Positions 24,901 through 36,989 of a stretch of 64,000 nt of DNA are shown piece after piece. Numbering within the stretch: position 1 is the first letter of the stretch; the number at the start of each line of letters is the position of its first letter. The DNA lies in the NCBI GenBank assembly GCA_950295325.1, contig OX485806.1, positions 27,282,001-27,346,000 of the forward strand, given 5' to 3'. The stretch is from Polytrichum commune (Eukaryota > Streptophyta > Polytrichopsida > Polytrichales > Polytrichaceae). The notes beneath the pieces were generated by a model. It was not told the origin of the DNA and did not search any database. It was given only the letters and a program-made list of their open reading frames with translations. The position numbers were made by a program, and so were the translations under genes.

Positions 24901-25254
24901 GGAGTTTTATGTCGGATACGACAATCCAGATTGGAAGGTCTAGAAAGTACAATACATTTAATCTAGAGATGAAATCCTTCGTTAAATAGCATATGCATTT
25001 TGCTAAATTCTAAATTCATATGACTTTCAGAATATCGCTATTTTCACTGAATTCGATGTGGATGTTGGTTTGGGCTCTTGCAGGTCCAGCTGCTGGCTGT
25101 TGAGAACAAGGATCTACGTTTGCTATTAAGAGTGAAATGTAACGCATCCATGCGTTACCCAGTATCCCCCTTCGTTTCCAGAGGAGTAAGGTTTATGACC
25201 ACACTGCATGCATGGCATAAGTGCCCTCAAGCCCGGGGTGTGTACTCTCCTTGA
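21907..25254 (+). CDS. Unrecognised coiled-coil protein, eight exons, about 453 residues
   Basis: Model: 21,907-22,128; 22,739-23,047; 23,261-23,319; 23,462-23,576; 23,813-24,150; 24,424-24,465; 24,669-24,774; 25,084-25,254 (TGA). All junctions are GT..AG and keep phase. The ATG is in strong context (gagccATGG). After a short N-terminal part with cysteines (LAEPCSCQRHL), nearly the whole protein is charged heptad-like helix, for example 'AEDRAAQAEERAEEANRRVEE', ending 'LLAVENKDLRLLLRV'. The C-terminal 40 residues are not helical. I recognise no enzyme domain or membrane segment; by composition it is a structural, tethering or cytoskeletal coiled coil. The start of exon 5 is uncertain: acceptor 23,812 keeps phase from donor 23,576, whereas the better-looking acceptor 23,837 ('tttccactttgcag') needs a phase-1 donor such as 23,598. 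The exon 2 donor (GTGATT) is weak. Exon 6 has a near-copy at 24,647-24,688. Confidence 0.7.
24647..24688 (+). other. Duplicate of exon 6 of the coiled-coil gene
   Basis: This 42-nt stretch is bounded by a good acceptor (ttgttgaccag) and donor (GTATGA). It has exactly the length and phase of exon 6 (24,424-24,465). The products correspond: 'RLLKKWTEGKGGQER' from exon 6 and 'RLLKPWTQAEAGRER' here. It overlaps the start of exon 7 (acceptor 24,668), which reads the same DNA in another frame. Splicing it onward through exon 7 would hit a stop within about 20 codons. It is either a decoy, a poison exon, or a relic of tandem exon duplication (offset 223 bp). Confidence 0.55.
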
Positions 25255-27081
25255 GTACCCGTTTCATTCCTTTGGAAACGATTCTCATACAAGTTATCTA
25301 TTCTTGTTAGTAATCTCACAGTACGTACACGACGTAAGAAAATCCTGAACTGCATTCATTACCTCAATGAATGAATGTGTTCTCTCAAACTGTCCATATG
25401 CCGTCCGTGTTAAATTGATGTTTGAATGGTTTTATTTACCTCGGCAGTGCTCCCAAGTTATGTCTGTCACCCTTATGAGCTGAAACAGAGGGAGACCCCT
25501 CTCTGCTACAGATATCCTACGCACTATTTTGTTATAGATTGGCATCATCACAGTGCAACATTCTGGAGTAGCAGCGGTTGGCTTTCACTTCACTGTTCTG
25601 CATGGCATGTCTTGACGTGAATCTGACTTTGAGCTATGTGGGATGACAGAATAAATGCATGACAAGTGCAGCCGTTCACGATATTTTCGCCGCCCATGGA
25701 AATGAATTCTCACCAGCAGGACCTGCACTCACGAATGCCACTCACTTCGCTGCCTTTTCATTCACCCAAGGCTATATGACAACGATGATAGCATCTAACT
25801 ATCTGTTGTTCACATAGCGAGCAACAAGCATGTGGAATTGCTGGCCAGACCCCCTCATGTCCATATTTGAGAATCTTTCCTTTTCTGTGCGCACAATACT
25901 AAGCAGGAACCATTTTCTTTTTTAATTAGGATGTTCTATTAGTCACCGGGGTTTTGTACATCCCTACATACTGTAGTAGTCCCATGTACAGCTTTTTCTT
26001 GTCAAGTCCTTGAAATGGCAGGCCTCTAGATTAGATGGGGAGAAGGATAGGATAAGGACTGCAGCTTTTGGCCATTTTCATTTTGGGGACTTTGGAAGAA
26101 AAGTAGCTGTATAAAAGCGTCTGTATATCACCAACTTGTGCCTTTTGGAGGTGAACTAAGAGAAGTCACCCTGTTGTTATGTTCTACTTATGCTACGAGT
26201 GTTACGGGGGTTGAATTCTCTACCCTTCTAATATGACATGATACTTGGGATTCAGATTGCAGTTATCGACCTTGTAGAAATAAGAGTTTCGTTCCGAAGA
26301 CTGCGTCCGAGTCTCCACCTTTCAGGTTTTCTCCCAACTTCTGATGCTGATTGATTTCACATTTGAAGTCGATGCAGTTTCATTGAGCGAGGAATATTTC
26401 TGTCGAACCTGCACCAGCATTGGTGTGTAGGCTTCTGTGCAATTCTTCTAAGTAGTAAGTCTTCTGGAAATTCTTGGAAAGGACTAAGGCTAGTACTGTA
26501 ACTCCATGCTCGTCGACTCGATCACACTCTAATTGTGCATAACTCTGTAATCCTGTTTTTCAAAGTGCTTCAGGATGGAGGTGTAGATCGTAGCACTCCA
26601 TACTTTCCTAGTGAAGCTTTCGCTGTAGTTAGTGAACCGGCTAGGGATTTGCGGTGTCGACCTGAACTCATCCGTTGCAAAGGTGAAAACGCAGTATCGA
26701 CAAACATTCATGAGCAACGATAAACAACAATCTATAGAAGATAGACAGTATTCACGTGTGAAATCGAACTCTGTACTCCTCCACTCCATGAGTGATTCTA
26801 CAACTGGGAACAACAGCTCTTCCTGCCTCCTCTACTGTCCTTATATCAACCCTGTGGTTGAGTGATTCTACGAACCTTCTACATTCTTCTAGAGATGGGT
26901 GAACGTATTGGATGAACGAACTAAAACAGTGCATTATATTATAACCTGAAAATAGCTCCAGAAATAGACGGGTTGACTCCAGAATTAGAGACAGAGGCCC
27001 CATATTAGTCTAGTGGTGTTGAATTGGAATGGAATGAAATTGATTTAAAAGTCTATGAATCCAAGCGGCTAATGGGACTGA
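25255..27081. other. 3' region of the coiled-coil gene, then intergenic
   Basis: A candidate polyadenylation signal AATAAA is at 25,650. Beyond that, GC is intermediate and several short frames exist on both strands around 26,530-27,000, without motifs. I see no supportable second gene. Confidence 0.4.
25650..25655 (+). terminator. Candidate polyadenylation signal
   Basis: AATAAA about 400 bp downstream of the TGA of the coiled-coil gene. Plant signals are loose, so this is only a plausible site. Confidence 0.3.
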
Positions 27082-27607
27082 TGCCCCCTCCCCACCTGAC
27101 TTTATCAAATAACTAAAGTCTTCCCTAAAATCCAAGTAAAGCTCCCTCGGTTATAGGGGAGGCATCCGGCTATCCCAATGCATCTACAATGACTTGCTCC
27201 GGAGATTTTTGAGTAGGTTTTAGTTAAGTAGCTTTCACACATGTTCATGGTTTAATCTCCCGAGCAATGAATGTTGGGTAGGTTTTTTCCCATCCCCAAA
27301 TGCCTTAACTTACTACTCATCTATCTTACCATCGGTTTTTGTTAATGGAGCTCCTCGTGCCCTCATAGCTAAGACTAAAAAGCAACCAATCACAAGGGCG
27401 GGAGGCGACACTTTTAAAAGTGCTATATTCTTGCTGCACGCCTAGGTACTGGTGGGAGGGTCGGTGCTTGGGGCTTAAAACCTCCACTTTTAAGCCATGC
27501 CACATCATTTGCCAACTAGGCTCGGCACTAGATAATGTCGATGGTGTGGAGGCCGTGTTTTTAGAACCAACTTTTAGGCTTCGCTAAAGTCAGGTGGGGA
27601 GGGGGCA
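27082..27607 (+). mobile_element. PIF/Harbinger-like MITE family B, copy 2 (intact)
   Basis: A 526-bp element whose two termini, both TGCCCCCTCCCCACCTGAC and continuing TTTA, are identical over 23 bp. It is flanked by the 3-bp direct repeat TGA. It is the inverted counterpart of the nested copy at 10,137-10,657. Identical ends suggest it is younger than most repeats here. No transposase frame. Confidence 0.85.
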
Positions 27608-28558
27608 TGAAAGTACATTAGGATGGTTTCAAACAAATTGATTCCACGGTAGTGGAGTGCGGCAACCTCGGTAGCCTCCGTGGGATAGAGGCTAATGTCC
27701 ACTTGTTGGTCCAATTACAAGACAGGCTTGAGGCTCCCGAATACTACATTCTCAAATAGTGATAGAAACACCACTACTATCTTTGGGGACAAAGACACAT
27801 GACCATCATCGTGTTTCAGTGCAAGCTTGTGATTCGAGGTGCGGTGAGCAGCAATGATCTTGCGTTGTCGTGGTGGTGTCAATGGTTGCTTCAAGTACTG
27901 TGTAATGCAACCTCCAATGACACTTCACCTCAAGGACTTCCTCAACTCCAGATGTGAATTAGACCCTTATAAGGGGAATCACCGATCGTATGAATTTATG
28001 CTTAGTGCACTTAACAATTTGTTGTAATGTATTTGTACTTAGTGCACCAAATAAAACGTGTTGACCATTGTTGGATTGGCACCGCCTTATTTTTATACCA
28101 ATTTGGGTATCTATAATAAGGATTTCATAGTTTTAGGATTCCAATATGGTGTGGTGTATTTGATGGAATTTGTGTTTGGACACCATTTGGGTCTATAGAC
28201 CATGTGTGAACCTTCATACCTAGGTTAAATCGTCTTAGTATGAACATGGTTTAGAATGGTGTTGACCCAAATAATAACTTTGGTATCCAAAGATTCTCTC
28301 ACCTTAACAAACCCACCACCAAATATCAATGTTTGATTGGTACTACAATTTTGATACCCATGGGTAGGTTCTTGGATACCATTATCAACGTCGATTATCA
28401 GTGCCATGCATTCACCTACAATATACTAGACCAACACTTGTATTAGTAACCCACTAGATTGGCCCCTCATTTGTGTTAGCCCTTAATTACCATGTTGATG
28501 AGACACTATATCCATGCTCTAAATTGAAATCCCTACATACCTGCTTGTTTGAGGAGGG
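27608..28558. other. Intergenic, no gene recognised
   Basis: No ORF or repeat structure I can support. Confidence 0.45.
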
Positions 28559-29010
28559 AAAGAGGGAATTATCGTATACGGGTGTACCTCTCATTCATCC
28601 AACATAAAAGTCTTCAAATAGCACGTAGCCTGGATGTTAAAAAAAAAATACATGATCAGACATTGGAATTACATTGATTATCCCAATTAGTGTGTTGTTA
28701 CTATTCGGAGCATCGTAGCGCTATAACTAGTCAACGAGAACGTAACATTTTACCAAGCAAAGTCATTCATGTTCTACAATGTTTGAACAACCTATTGAAC
28801 TTTGTTGGTAAAAATTGAACTCTTGAGTAAAGCATGTATTGCATTGTGTAACTCCAAATAGTAACACACACTAATTGGGACAATCGGTGTAGCTTTCAAG
28901 ACCCCGAATTCAAGGTCATTTGAGATGATTTGGCAACAAGCATTATAGGGGTCAAGTTATTATGCTGGATGGATGAGAAGTATGCTCATTTACGATAATT
29001 CCTTCTCTCC
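28559..29010. mobile_element. Foldback element family C, copy 1 (about 450 bp)
   Basis: The left end 'agagggaattatcgtatacg' with 'cctctcattcatccaaca' is mirrored at the right by 'tggatggatgag' and 'acgataattccttctct'. The same ends bound the element at 60,903-61,446. The interior differs between the two copies, as is common for foldback families. The precise boundary and target duplication are unclear. Confidence 0.55.
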
Positions 29011-29429
29011 CTTGTGTGAGTGAAGCTCTTGTTGATAGTGGAGCCGCTTGACCACTTGCCAATGCCATCTCAACAAAGTCCTTCCTCTCATTCTCAATTT
29101 TGGGAACGGACTCAATTTAATGAGGATCATCATCGATTGCTTGCACATTAGAAAAAATTAGTTTGCACAAGCTAAGAAATTTATGGGTAGAAACACACAA
29201 AAGACCTTGCAACTCTTGTCAACTACCTACTCAAACTTTGGCTTTTAACCCATTGAATCTGCTACAGTAGAGTGTTTGACACAAACTAACTTTCAACACT
29301 CAAAAATGTTGAACCAGATATTGATCTAAGAAACTAAAAGCCTATTGGCCAAAAGCCTACCTTCTCTTGTCAGCAAATTGTCATGAAATATTGCCATGGA
29401 TGATTGCAATTTAGATGAAAACTCACTTA

Positions 29430-29811
29430 GGGCCGGTTTACACTACGGTGGAGAAGGCCTCCGGTCGGTCAAGAATGCTTGGCCAAGACATGGTTATATG
29501 AGGCAAATGGTGGATGTGCCGGAGAAGAATTAAAGGCAATAAAATATTGTTATTGAGTTGGGCTTCTCCGGAGGAGGAGTTTCTTGTCCGGCCTCAAGAA
29601 ACTCGTCCTCCGGAGAAGCCCAACTCCAAAAAGTGCCGCCATGTAGGCGGCCATGTCATTTTATCATCCATGAGAAAAGTTCACCAGCATTGTTTTCTTC
29701 ACCTAGTGTAAACACCCACCGGTCAAGAGTTGCATTTTCGACCAATCACAATTGAGAAACGCCCTTTTTTTCATGACCGGTGGACTTCTCCACCGTAGTG
29801 TAAACCGGCCC
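29430..29811. mobile_element. MITE with 27-bp perfect ends, flanked by TA
   Basis: A 382-bp element. Both ends read GGGCCGGTTTACACTACGGT and are identical for 27 bp. The dinucleotide TA lies immediately outside on each side (29,428-29,429 and 29,812-29,813), compatible with a Tc1/mariner-type (Stowaway-like) MITE. The interior holds a second hairpin at 29,555-29,626. No recognisable coding capacity. Confidence 0.8.
29555..29626. repeat. Hairpin inside the TA-flanked MITE
   Basis: Arms of 32 bp (29,555-29,586 and 29,595-29,626) with a single mismatch and an 8-bp loop. The arm includes 'gggcttctccggagga'. It makes an element within an element or a strong secondary structure. Confidence 0.8.
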
Positions 29812-29813
29812 TA

Positions 29814-32800
29814 AGAAACTAAGAGGTAGGCATGTAGAAAGTAACCAAAAGTAGCAACAAAGCAAAATTAATGCACAAATTCGACAGCAGGAACAACTAA
29901 GGCAATGAGATCTTGCAAACACCAATCTCTTTTGCTTCTATGCACTATTTGTAGTTTGCATCTCCAATCACACCAACACTAAGCTTAAGGTACCGAGGTG
30001 ACACCTACTTTTCATCCTTAAGCCATCAATAAGTGAGTGCAATGATGCCATCAAGTAAGTCATCGTTAGAAGCGATATGCAACAGCAAGTGTAAAATAAC
30101 ACCACTTTGGTAATCCATAATACCAGTGTGAGAATTGAAGGATGCAAGAGCATTGTTAGAAAAGTACCAACTCTGGCCAATCACAATGGCTAATCCGGGA
30201 TCTATCCACTCAACGAAACCGTGTATGAAGTGATCCACGAAAGGGCGACAACACCTTTATGTTACAAAAGGTCCTAACTTGCAATGAGGTTGATTTTGTG
30301 GTGATTCTCACTTAGCAATCCAACATCAATAGAGCCCCTGAGTTGACAGTAAAAGGCTCTTTCCTTAAGATGATTTACATAAATTTTTATAGGTTGCAAA
30401 TGAATTGATTACTTAGTGTTTTTTTTGGTAGACTATGTATAGATTCACTAATCTATGGATTTTTATTTATTTTGAAAAGTTTCCAAACTAATCAACCTTC
30501 ATGAAATAGCAAAAGTTTCTTGTAACGTTACTTTACGGCCTTGCTACCTTAGGAACATTGCATCGCATGGAGCAAACTCTCAAGCACGCAAGAAATCCTT
30601 AGGGTGGAGCCAGAACCAAGAGAAGAGTAGACGCCAAGAGAGAGTAGGGTTTTGGCCAATGGATGAACTCATCCATCATCCATGACAATATTTGTTCACT
30701 TATTCACAAGAAGTGTCATCCAAAAAGTTACCATAGTGGCATAAACTACCATATGACACTAAATATCATGTTTTAGTGGAGTTGGTTAAGCGAAATCAAG
30801 TTCGATGATGTAGGTGAAGCTTTGGTTAATTATCTTCAAGCCCCCTTTAAGCATCTTCTTAGTAACATGGAAATGTGCCTTTAATACAAGAGGCTTCCAA
30901 TGGTCAAATTAGGTTGTTTCCACCAAAGGAAAAGTTGTTATGAATCACTCAAAGATTACATCAAAACAGTTGAAAGCAGCATTCAATATCTTGACATACC
31001 ATAAAAACATGTATAGAACATTTTGATAGTAGAAATCAACAAGTAGATTATAGCGAGGTATTATTTGATGAAATTGTGCCCGAAGGCTCACAACTAGCTT
31101 ATGTACAACACGCTTTAAGGGTGGAGATTATACCAACATGTTTACAATTGGTGGCTAAAAACACTAGATATAGAGTTTAGGGTGCAAAATTTGAGATTCA
31201 AAATTTATTGGAGGTCAAAATGAGGATTACTTTTTCCATTGGCCCTCCCAATTGTGTATCCCAAGTACTCATTCCAATGTCATTGCAACACATGTTTTTG
31301 TGATAAACATACTCACTAGAAATTCTAACATGTACCACTCACATACAAGTTTACACATTAATAAGATTACGACGATGATAGTGTGCTCATTAAAAACCAA
31401 AAAGGAAAATTCTCATGACCAAAGATCACAAATTTTCTATGTGTTGTGAGTTTTTGAGTGCAACATAAACCAAAAACATAAAAAGATGGATGCCAAAGAC
31501 CAAAACAACCATGGCCAAAACCCACGTGGAAATCACAAGTTTAATACTTTTGTAAACCACCTACGGTCATGGGTCAATTAAAGATGGGCTATTTATCTAA
31601 GTTTCTGGAATATTTTCCATCCTATTAACAAATAAAATGGTACTTTCAGGTATTTTCAAGACCCTACATGTAAATCTAGTTAACACCATGAACTTATTTT
31701 ATAGGCTTTGTTTTGTTTGTAAATTGTACCATCTATCACAATCTTGACATTTTGACATAAATTGATGTTTATCTATAACAAAATGAAAAAAATACATTAA
31801 TGGTATATGAAAATAAATTTAAATGATACATGGTTGTAACACTATCTTGAAACAATCCAACACTTTCTTGAAACTCTCAGTAATCACCCCAAGCCTGCAC
31901 ACAAGAACAAATCATTGTTGAGTCAATGTTTCCAATTTCTATCTACTTGGAGATCCTTTATGATGTTGGAACCTCTTAGACCTTTCGATCTCTCTGTCGC
32001 TCTCTAACAAACTCGACTCTCCCCCAAGTCTTTGACAAGCACCCCCCTCACATAAGGGTAGACTCTTCATTGGAAATCTAAATGACATGCATGGGTCACT
32101 ATGAAATTATACCCCCTATATATGAGAGGTTTATAAAGAAAAACAAATGGACTCATGCATTTGCACTAAGCTTCACAATTTAATGTGGTAAATACCTCCA
32201 CTACATATAAAAAATATAAAAAATGGTGAATGAAATAGGCCTTTATTGCATATAAATTTTACTTGAATTTTCTAATTAAGAAGTCATTGGACAATTTTTC
32301 ATCATAGCATGTAAGACAATGTTTGCATCAAACAAACAAAGACAAGAGCATAATAACTTAGCCACAAACTGGAGAACATAACTGAAGGAAGCCCATGAGT
32401 GCTCCAAGAGCCTCTAGTTTGTAAAAACCTAAATTCAAACCCTAATTAGAACATACATGGCAATCGTTGAGGACTTTGACTATATGACAATTATGGATGA
32501 AAATGTGATTTGGATGAAATCAACACATCTTTTGTCAAAAAAAATTCTAAATCTTAGGGCCCCCTTTTGTACATCTACCTTTGATTCAAAAAAATAATAA
32601 TAGCCTTTTTAGACGTACACACTAGAGAATAATAATACTTCTCCCTTATGTATACTATGTATGCTAATGCCTCAAAAGAATACCCCTTCTTACACTCATG
32701 TTTGTTTGTATATTATGCACTATGAAGAGTCCACCCCCTGGCCCCTTTGCGGCCCCTATAACTCTACTGAGTATGCCTTGCCCTAAATATGCCCTACCCT

Positions 32801-34416
32801 AGTGCTCTTGTAAGCTCCCTTGTCATAAAAAAAAAATAGAATAAAAATTATAAGTTAGTATACAACACGAGAATGGAAATGGAAAGCCAGGGGTCTAAAT
32901 GTCATCGGTCACTTGATTTTGAATTTGTCACGATCATACTTTCCCTTGAAGCCAAATAAATCAATCCTCATAGCCAACATCTAAATTCCATGATTTTTAG
33001 TTAGTTGAGGCAATTTCTCATCCAATCGAAATACATTCATTGAGCCTCACATAAATTCTATATTCCTCCAAATATTACAAACCCTACACTATAATAGAAT
33101 CAAATACTATCTATACTTTTTACGTACCCTATTTTAGATACAATATTGTATAGCTCATTTTATCCAAAGCTACAATAATTCCAAATATACAATTTTCATT
33201 TTTCATCCAATTTGGTCAATGTTTCAAAATTTTCAAATTCATTTCAAAAGACATTCGTTTTTCATCCAGTTTGGTCAATGTTTCCATTTTTTACATCTCC
33301 ATAAATTTAAACAAAAAAGAAAATTCAGTGGCAATTACAACTTGCAATTTTTTGGGTTATAATCTAGTGTTTGAAAACCTTGTGAGTTTGTGATGCACTT
33401 AGGTCTTATTGTATTTAACCCCTAATGTCTTATGCGACCATAATTTGGTTGCGAGCAGTTCGCTCTGACCCCTTTGTCACTAGTTTGGATGGTGTCTTGA
33501 CTGTTTCAACTACTGCTTTTCTTCATGTTCAAGTTTGCTATGTTCTGCCATGTGGATGATTCTCATTAATCTAAAAATTTACATGACGTTCAAAGGCAAC
33601 ATATTCTGAACAACTATCGTTGGAATTTTTAATTGACATGTGTTGGTGGGCGTAAATCCACATGGAAGGTGTGGTTGTGGTGGATTTGCCATGTGATCTA
33701 GCAAGGCCTTCCAACCCTTTAGAGAAGGCTGGGGCTAAAACTCATGCCAAATTTGTAGGCCCTAGCCAGCCGAGGGGCTCGGCCCCAACCAACCCCGCTA
33801 ATTTTTCATTTTATATTATTTACCCTAATTGAGAATTGTTGCCCAACTTGTTTGATTTCAAAAATAAAATAAAATTGCGCTTGCATTCTTGAAGGCCACT
33901 TGGTCACAAATCCCATATTGAGTGCACTTCACCTGGAAGGTCCAAAATCCAACACATGTGTTCACTTCCCCTTTCTAAATAAGCGATTGATTGGGATTTC
34001 AATCCCAAAGTGAAATTGCCAATGAAATGAATTGAATTTGATTTTAAAGTTCATGAAGCCGAAAGCATATAAATGAATGTTGAACATGTTCAATTATGCT
34101 CAATTACATTCAAATACAATTATTTGTGCTTATTTACATTTAATCACACTTAATGAGTTTGAATGTGTATGAATACTTGTGAAAGTAGAAGGCGTAACTA
34201 AACCAATATAAAAACTAAAAACTAAAAATAGAACACTAATATGGGTGCCTTCGAGAAATAAATCCATTTTGGGCGGGTTTGTACTTATTCACACTAGAAT
34301 CTGGTGGGTGAGTGGCCTACATGGAAACTCGCCCTACTACATGGTGTTTTAGCCACTGCCTTAATGATATTTGGGTTAGTCACTTTTGCAAAAGTCAAAC
34401 TACACCCACCATCCTT
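29814..34416. other. Long AT-rich intergenic block, no gene recognised
   Basis: About 4.6 kb of very AT-rich sequence with no ORF above about 70 codons and no recognised domain. A diverged half of the hairpin from element H1 lies at about 34,274-34,332. Otherwise I see nothing. Confidence 0.5.
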
Positions 34417-34638
34417 CATAATGAGAACCGGCCGCTAGTTACGGATGAACCGGTTGAGTTTGAGAAATAACCGGTTAAAGTTCAAGGCTTTAGGAAATTT
34501 ACCGATCATAATTAGAGGAATCTACAAAATATACCTCAAATTAATGAAGAGAAACCGGAAGATGTCAACATGTCACCGGTTGGACTTGGAAACATTAGGA
34601 TCTCGGCCGGTTATGCTCATAATCCTCCTTGAACACTG
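34417..34638 (+). mobile_element. hAT-like MITE family A, copy 3
   Basis: A 222-bp copy collinear with 18,980-19,205, including 'ctagttacggatgaaccgg', 'gagtttgagaaataaccgg' and the terminal 'gaacactg'. The left terminus has lost a few bases and no clear 8-bp duplication remains, so this copy is older or damaged. Confidence 0.7.
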
Positions 34639-35952
34639 GCTATGACACACTTGATTTTTGTGCTCGAGGCAAACAAATTAGAAGACGAAAACTTGGGCAA
34701 ATTTGGAAGCAACATCTGGCTGTGAGGTGCCGACCAACTTGTATTGTGGGTATTCTGTAATATAAAAATAATTCGGCAACATGTTATCTTACATGTGACC
34801 ACTTTAGAGATACAACATAGCCAATATTGGCATTAAACTTGGTTTTCATTGGCAAATGAGCCATGTAAAATTTGCTAACAATACTGTCCACTTAACACAA
34901 CATTGAATGATAAAAGAGTTCCCCCCTTATAACACCACATTGGAAAGTAGAACATCTTTGATTTTGGAGCTTAGATCAACACCTTCCTCAACTCCAATTT
35001 CAGCGATTTCAAATTCTTTGGTCCTCATTCGCAATTGCTAACGTGCTCAAGCTTCTAATGCTCGAATCCACAAAGCTGGAGGCGTCCACACTAGCCTCGT
35101 CTACCTTAGCAGTCGGTTCTCCACATTCATCGCCTTCACTCCCACATCATGAAGTGAAGATGTGGATGAACATGTTGGCGATGGATGCACGCAGTAAGTT
35201 AGTGCAATGGAGGATGTGAGTGGACTCCGAACTCTGGAGGGAAGTTAACCGCATCTCGGTTTAGTGCTTGGCGGGTGCCAGAGGAAGCAGGACTTTCCTC
35301 ACATAACGTGCACAGGTTGCCATCTTGATCCATGCCCGCCAAACAAAAACTACGGCTCCGCCCCTTGCCAGTATGTTCAAGCTTCAAAAACTTATGGTCC
35401 AGGTGGCTAGAACGATTAGGAAAGCAAGGTATGTACCGTCGGTGGGTGCTCTCGGATGTGAATCTCCAATCGAATCTCGATGTGCGAAAGGGCGTTTTAT
35501 GATGTTTCTCTTCGTCAGTTGCTCCTCCGGTTCTTCCACCTCGCTTTCGTTGGATCAGATTGTCGTAGCTCCATTCTCATATAAGCGGGCAGGTTAGGCA
35601 CTCTGCAGAGGAGCATGTTCAGGTCATTTAAGAAAATGTCTGATGGATTTGGGAGGAAGGGCATGCTAGGTTAAATGATTGATCTATAAATGTTGGAGGT
35701 GAGCCAGTTTGGACGAAGCAATCCGAAGGGGAAAAATGCTCACTGGTCGACAGAGCTATCAATCACCCTTTCGACTATGGAGCCCTGTGACAAGGAACCA
35801 CTGATACCCACTTTCTGAAGCCATTGCAGGGGTGCTTGCGTGTGGGAAATTGTTTAAGAACACCGAGGTGTAGTAATATACAGCTCCTCGAGGTTTAAGT
35901 ACATAAACTGGAAGAGAAAATGTGAGGATGAGTGAAAATCTCACCATAGACC
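34639..35952 (+). other. Upstream region of the cyclophilin gene
   Basis: GC rises from about 35,040. Short frames on both strands show no motif. A TATA-like 'ctataaat' lies near 35,688, about 265 bp before the start codon; it is only a candidate promoter element. Confidence 0.35.
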
Positions 35953-36705
35953 ATGGCGCCCAAGAAACTGAGCAAGAAACTGAGCACGAAGGAGGTGGAG
36001 GCCGAGAAGAGGGCTTCGGCGAGAGCTTCGGCGAGAGCTTCAGCGAAACTCTCCGTGCTGGACCTGCCACCGGCGAAGCCAAACCCTATCGTCTTCTTTG
36101 ACATCAAAATTGGCGGTGAGGATGCGGGCAGATTGATCATGGAGCTGTTCGCACACATCACTCCAAAGACAGCGGATAATTTCCGCTGCCTCTGCACAGG
36201 GGAAAAGGGAATGGGAAAGCAGGGGAAAAATCTCTCCTTCAGGAAATCGCGGTTCCACAGAGTAATACCTGGGTTGTACGCACAAGGAGGCGACTTCATA
36301 CACGAGAACGGCACGGGTGGCGAATCGATTTACGACGGGCAGCCATTCGAAGACGAGAATTTCCATAAAAGTAACGCGGTAGTGGGATCGCTGGCGATGT
36401 GTAACTCAGGGCACCCAAATTCGAACGAAAGCCAGTTCTTCTTCAACCTTGCTCCAAATCCAGACCTCGACGGTGTGCATGTGGTTTTTGGGCAGGTGAA
36501 GGAGGAGAGCATGGGTGTCCTGAAGGCCATCGAAGCCGTCGGCTCGTGGACTGGCAGATTACACCAGACGGTGAAGATCCGAAGGTGCGGCTGGCTGAAC
36601 AAGCCTACGGAGGAGGAGTTAAGAAAGATGGCCGAGGAGGCGGCTGAGGAGGCGGCGAAGAAGCTTTTAGCTGAAGAAGAGGCTGCTAAATTAGCTGCCG
36701 AGTAG
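35953..36705 (+). CDS. Cyclophilin-type peptidyl-prolyl cis-trans isomerase, intronless
   Basis: 250 residues, single exon, ATG in strong context (gaccATGG). A lysine/alanine-rich N-terminus with an '[12 protein letters not shown]' repeat is followed by a complete cyclophilin domain from about residue 45 to 215, then a helical Ala/Glu/Lys tail. Family signatures are clear: '[12 protein letters not shown]', 'FHRVIPG', 'QGGDF', 'NESQFFF', 'DGVHVVFG'. The catalytic arginine (human CypA R55) is R103 and Q63 is Q111; H126 is H176. CypA F60, M61, A101 and W121 are replaced by L108, Y109, C150 and D171, so the substrate pocket and cyclosporin contacts are altered. Role: proline isomerisation in protein folding or complexes; the basic N-terminus might give nuclear or nucleolar targeting (inference). 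The frame stays open past the TAG for 13 more codons to TGA at 36,745-36,747, ending in three lysines. The gene converges on the LPA1-like gene. Confidence 0.9.
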   Translation: MAPKKLSKKLSTKEVEAEKRASARASARASAKLSVLDLPPAKPNPIVFFDIKIGGEDAGRLIMELFAHITPKTADNFRCLCTGEKGMGKQGKNLSFRKSRFHRVIPGLYAQGGDFIHENGTGGESIYDGQPFEDENFHKSNAVVGSLAMCNSGHPNSNESQFFFNLAPNPDLDGVHVVFGQVKEESMGVLKAIEAVGSWTGRLHQTVKIRRCGWLNKPTEEELRKMAEEAAEEAAKKLLAEEEAAKLAAE

Positions 36706-36747
36706 GCTGCAGCGCCACCCCCACCACCAGCTGCCAAGAAAAAGTGA
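36706..36747 (+). other. In-frame extension after the cyclophilin stop codon
   Basis: Directly after TAG the same frame reads 'AAAPPPPPAAKKK' and then TGA. Composition continues the alanine-rich tail and ends in a basic cluster. This looks like the original C-terminus, cut by a CAG-to-TAG type change, or a readthrough extension. Confidence 0.5.
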
Positions 36748-36989
36748 AGCGAGCCTGACATGCAATTGTCACCGAAGCGTGAGGATAGTCCTTGACACCG
36801 GGAGAAGAGGGTGTACGTCCTGTAGGGTCATGCACAGGGAATCATGCAGACTTCCAGAGGTAGCTCACCAGAGGCATGCAATCCGAGAAAATATTTCTTA
36901 CAAATGCCAGCTGCTCTGAATTGCTGGTGTCTGAAGCCTGAAACGTACGCACCGTAAGTGGAAGAGAATTGATTGCCAAGCGAAAGCTG

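Noticed and set aside
35759-36761. Several 100-140 codon minus-strand frames over the cyclophilin gene
   Set aside because: Antisense shadows of a clear cyclophilin domain on the plus strand.
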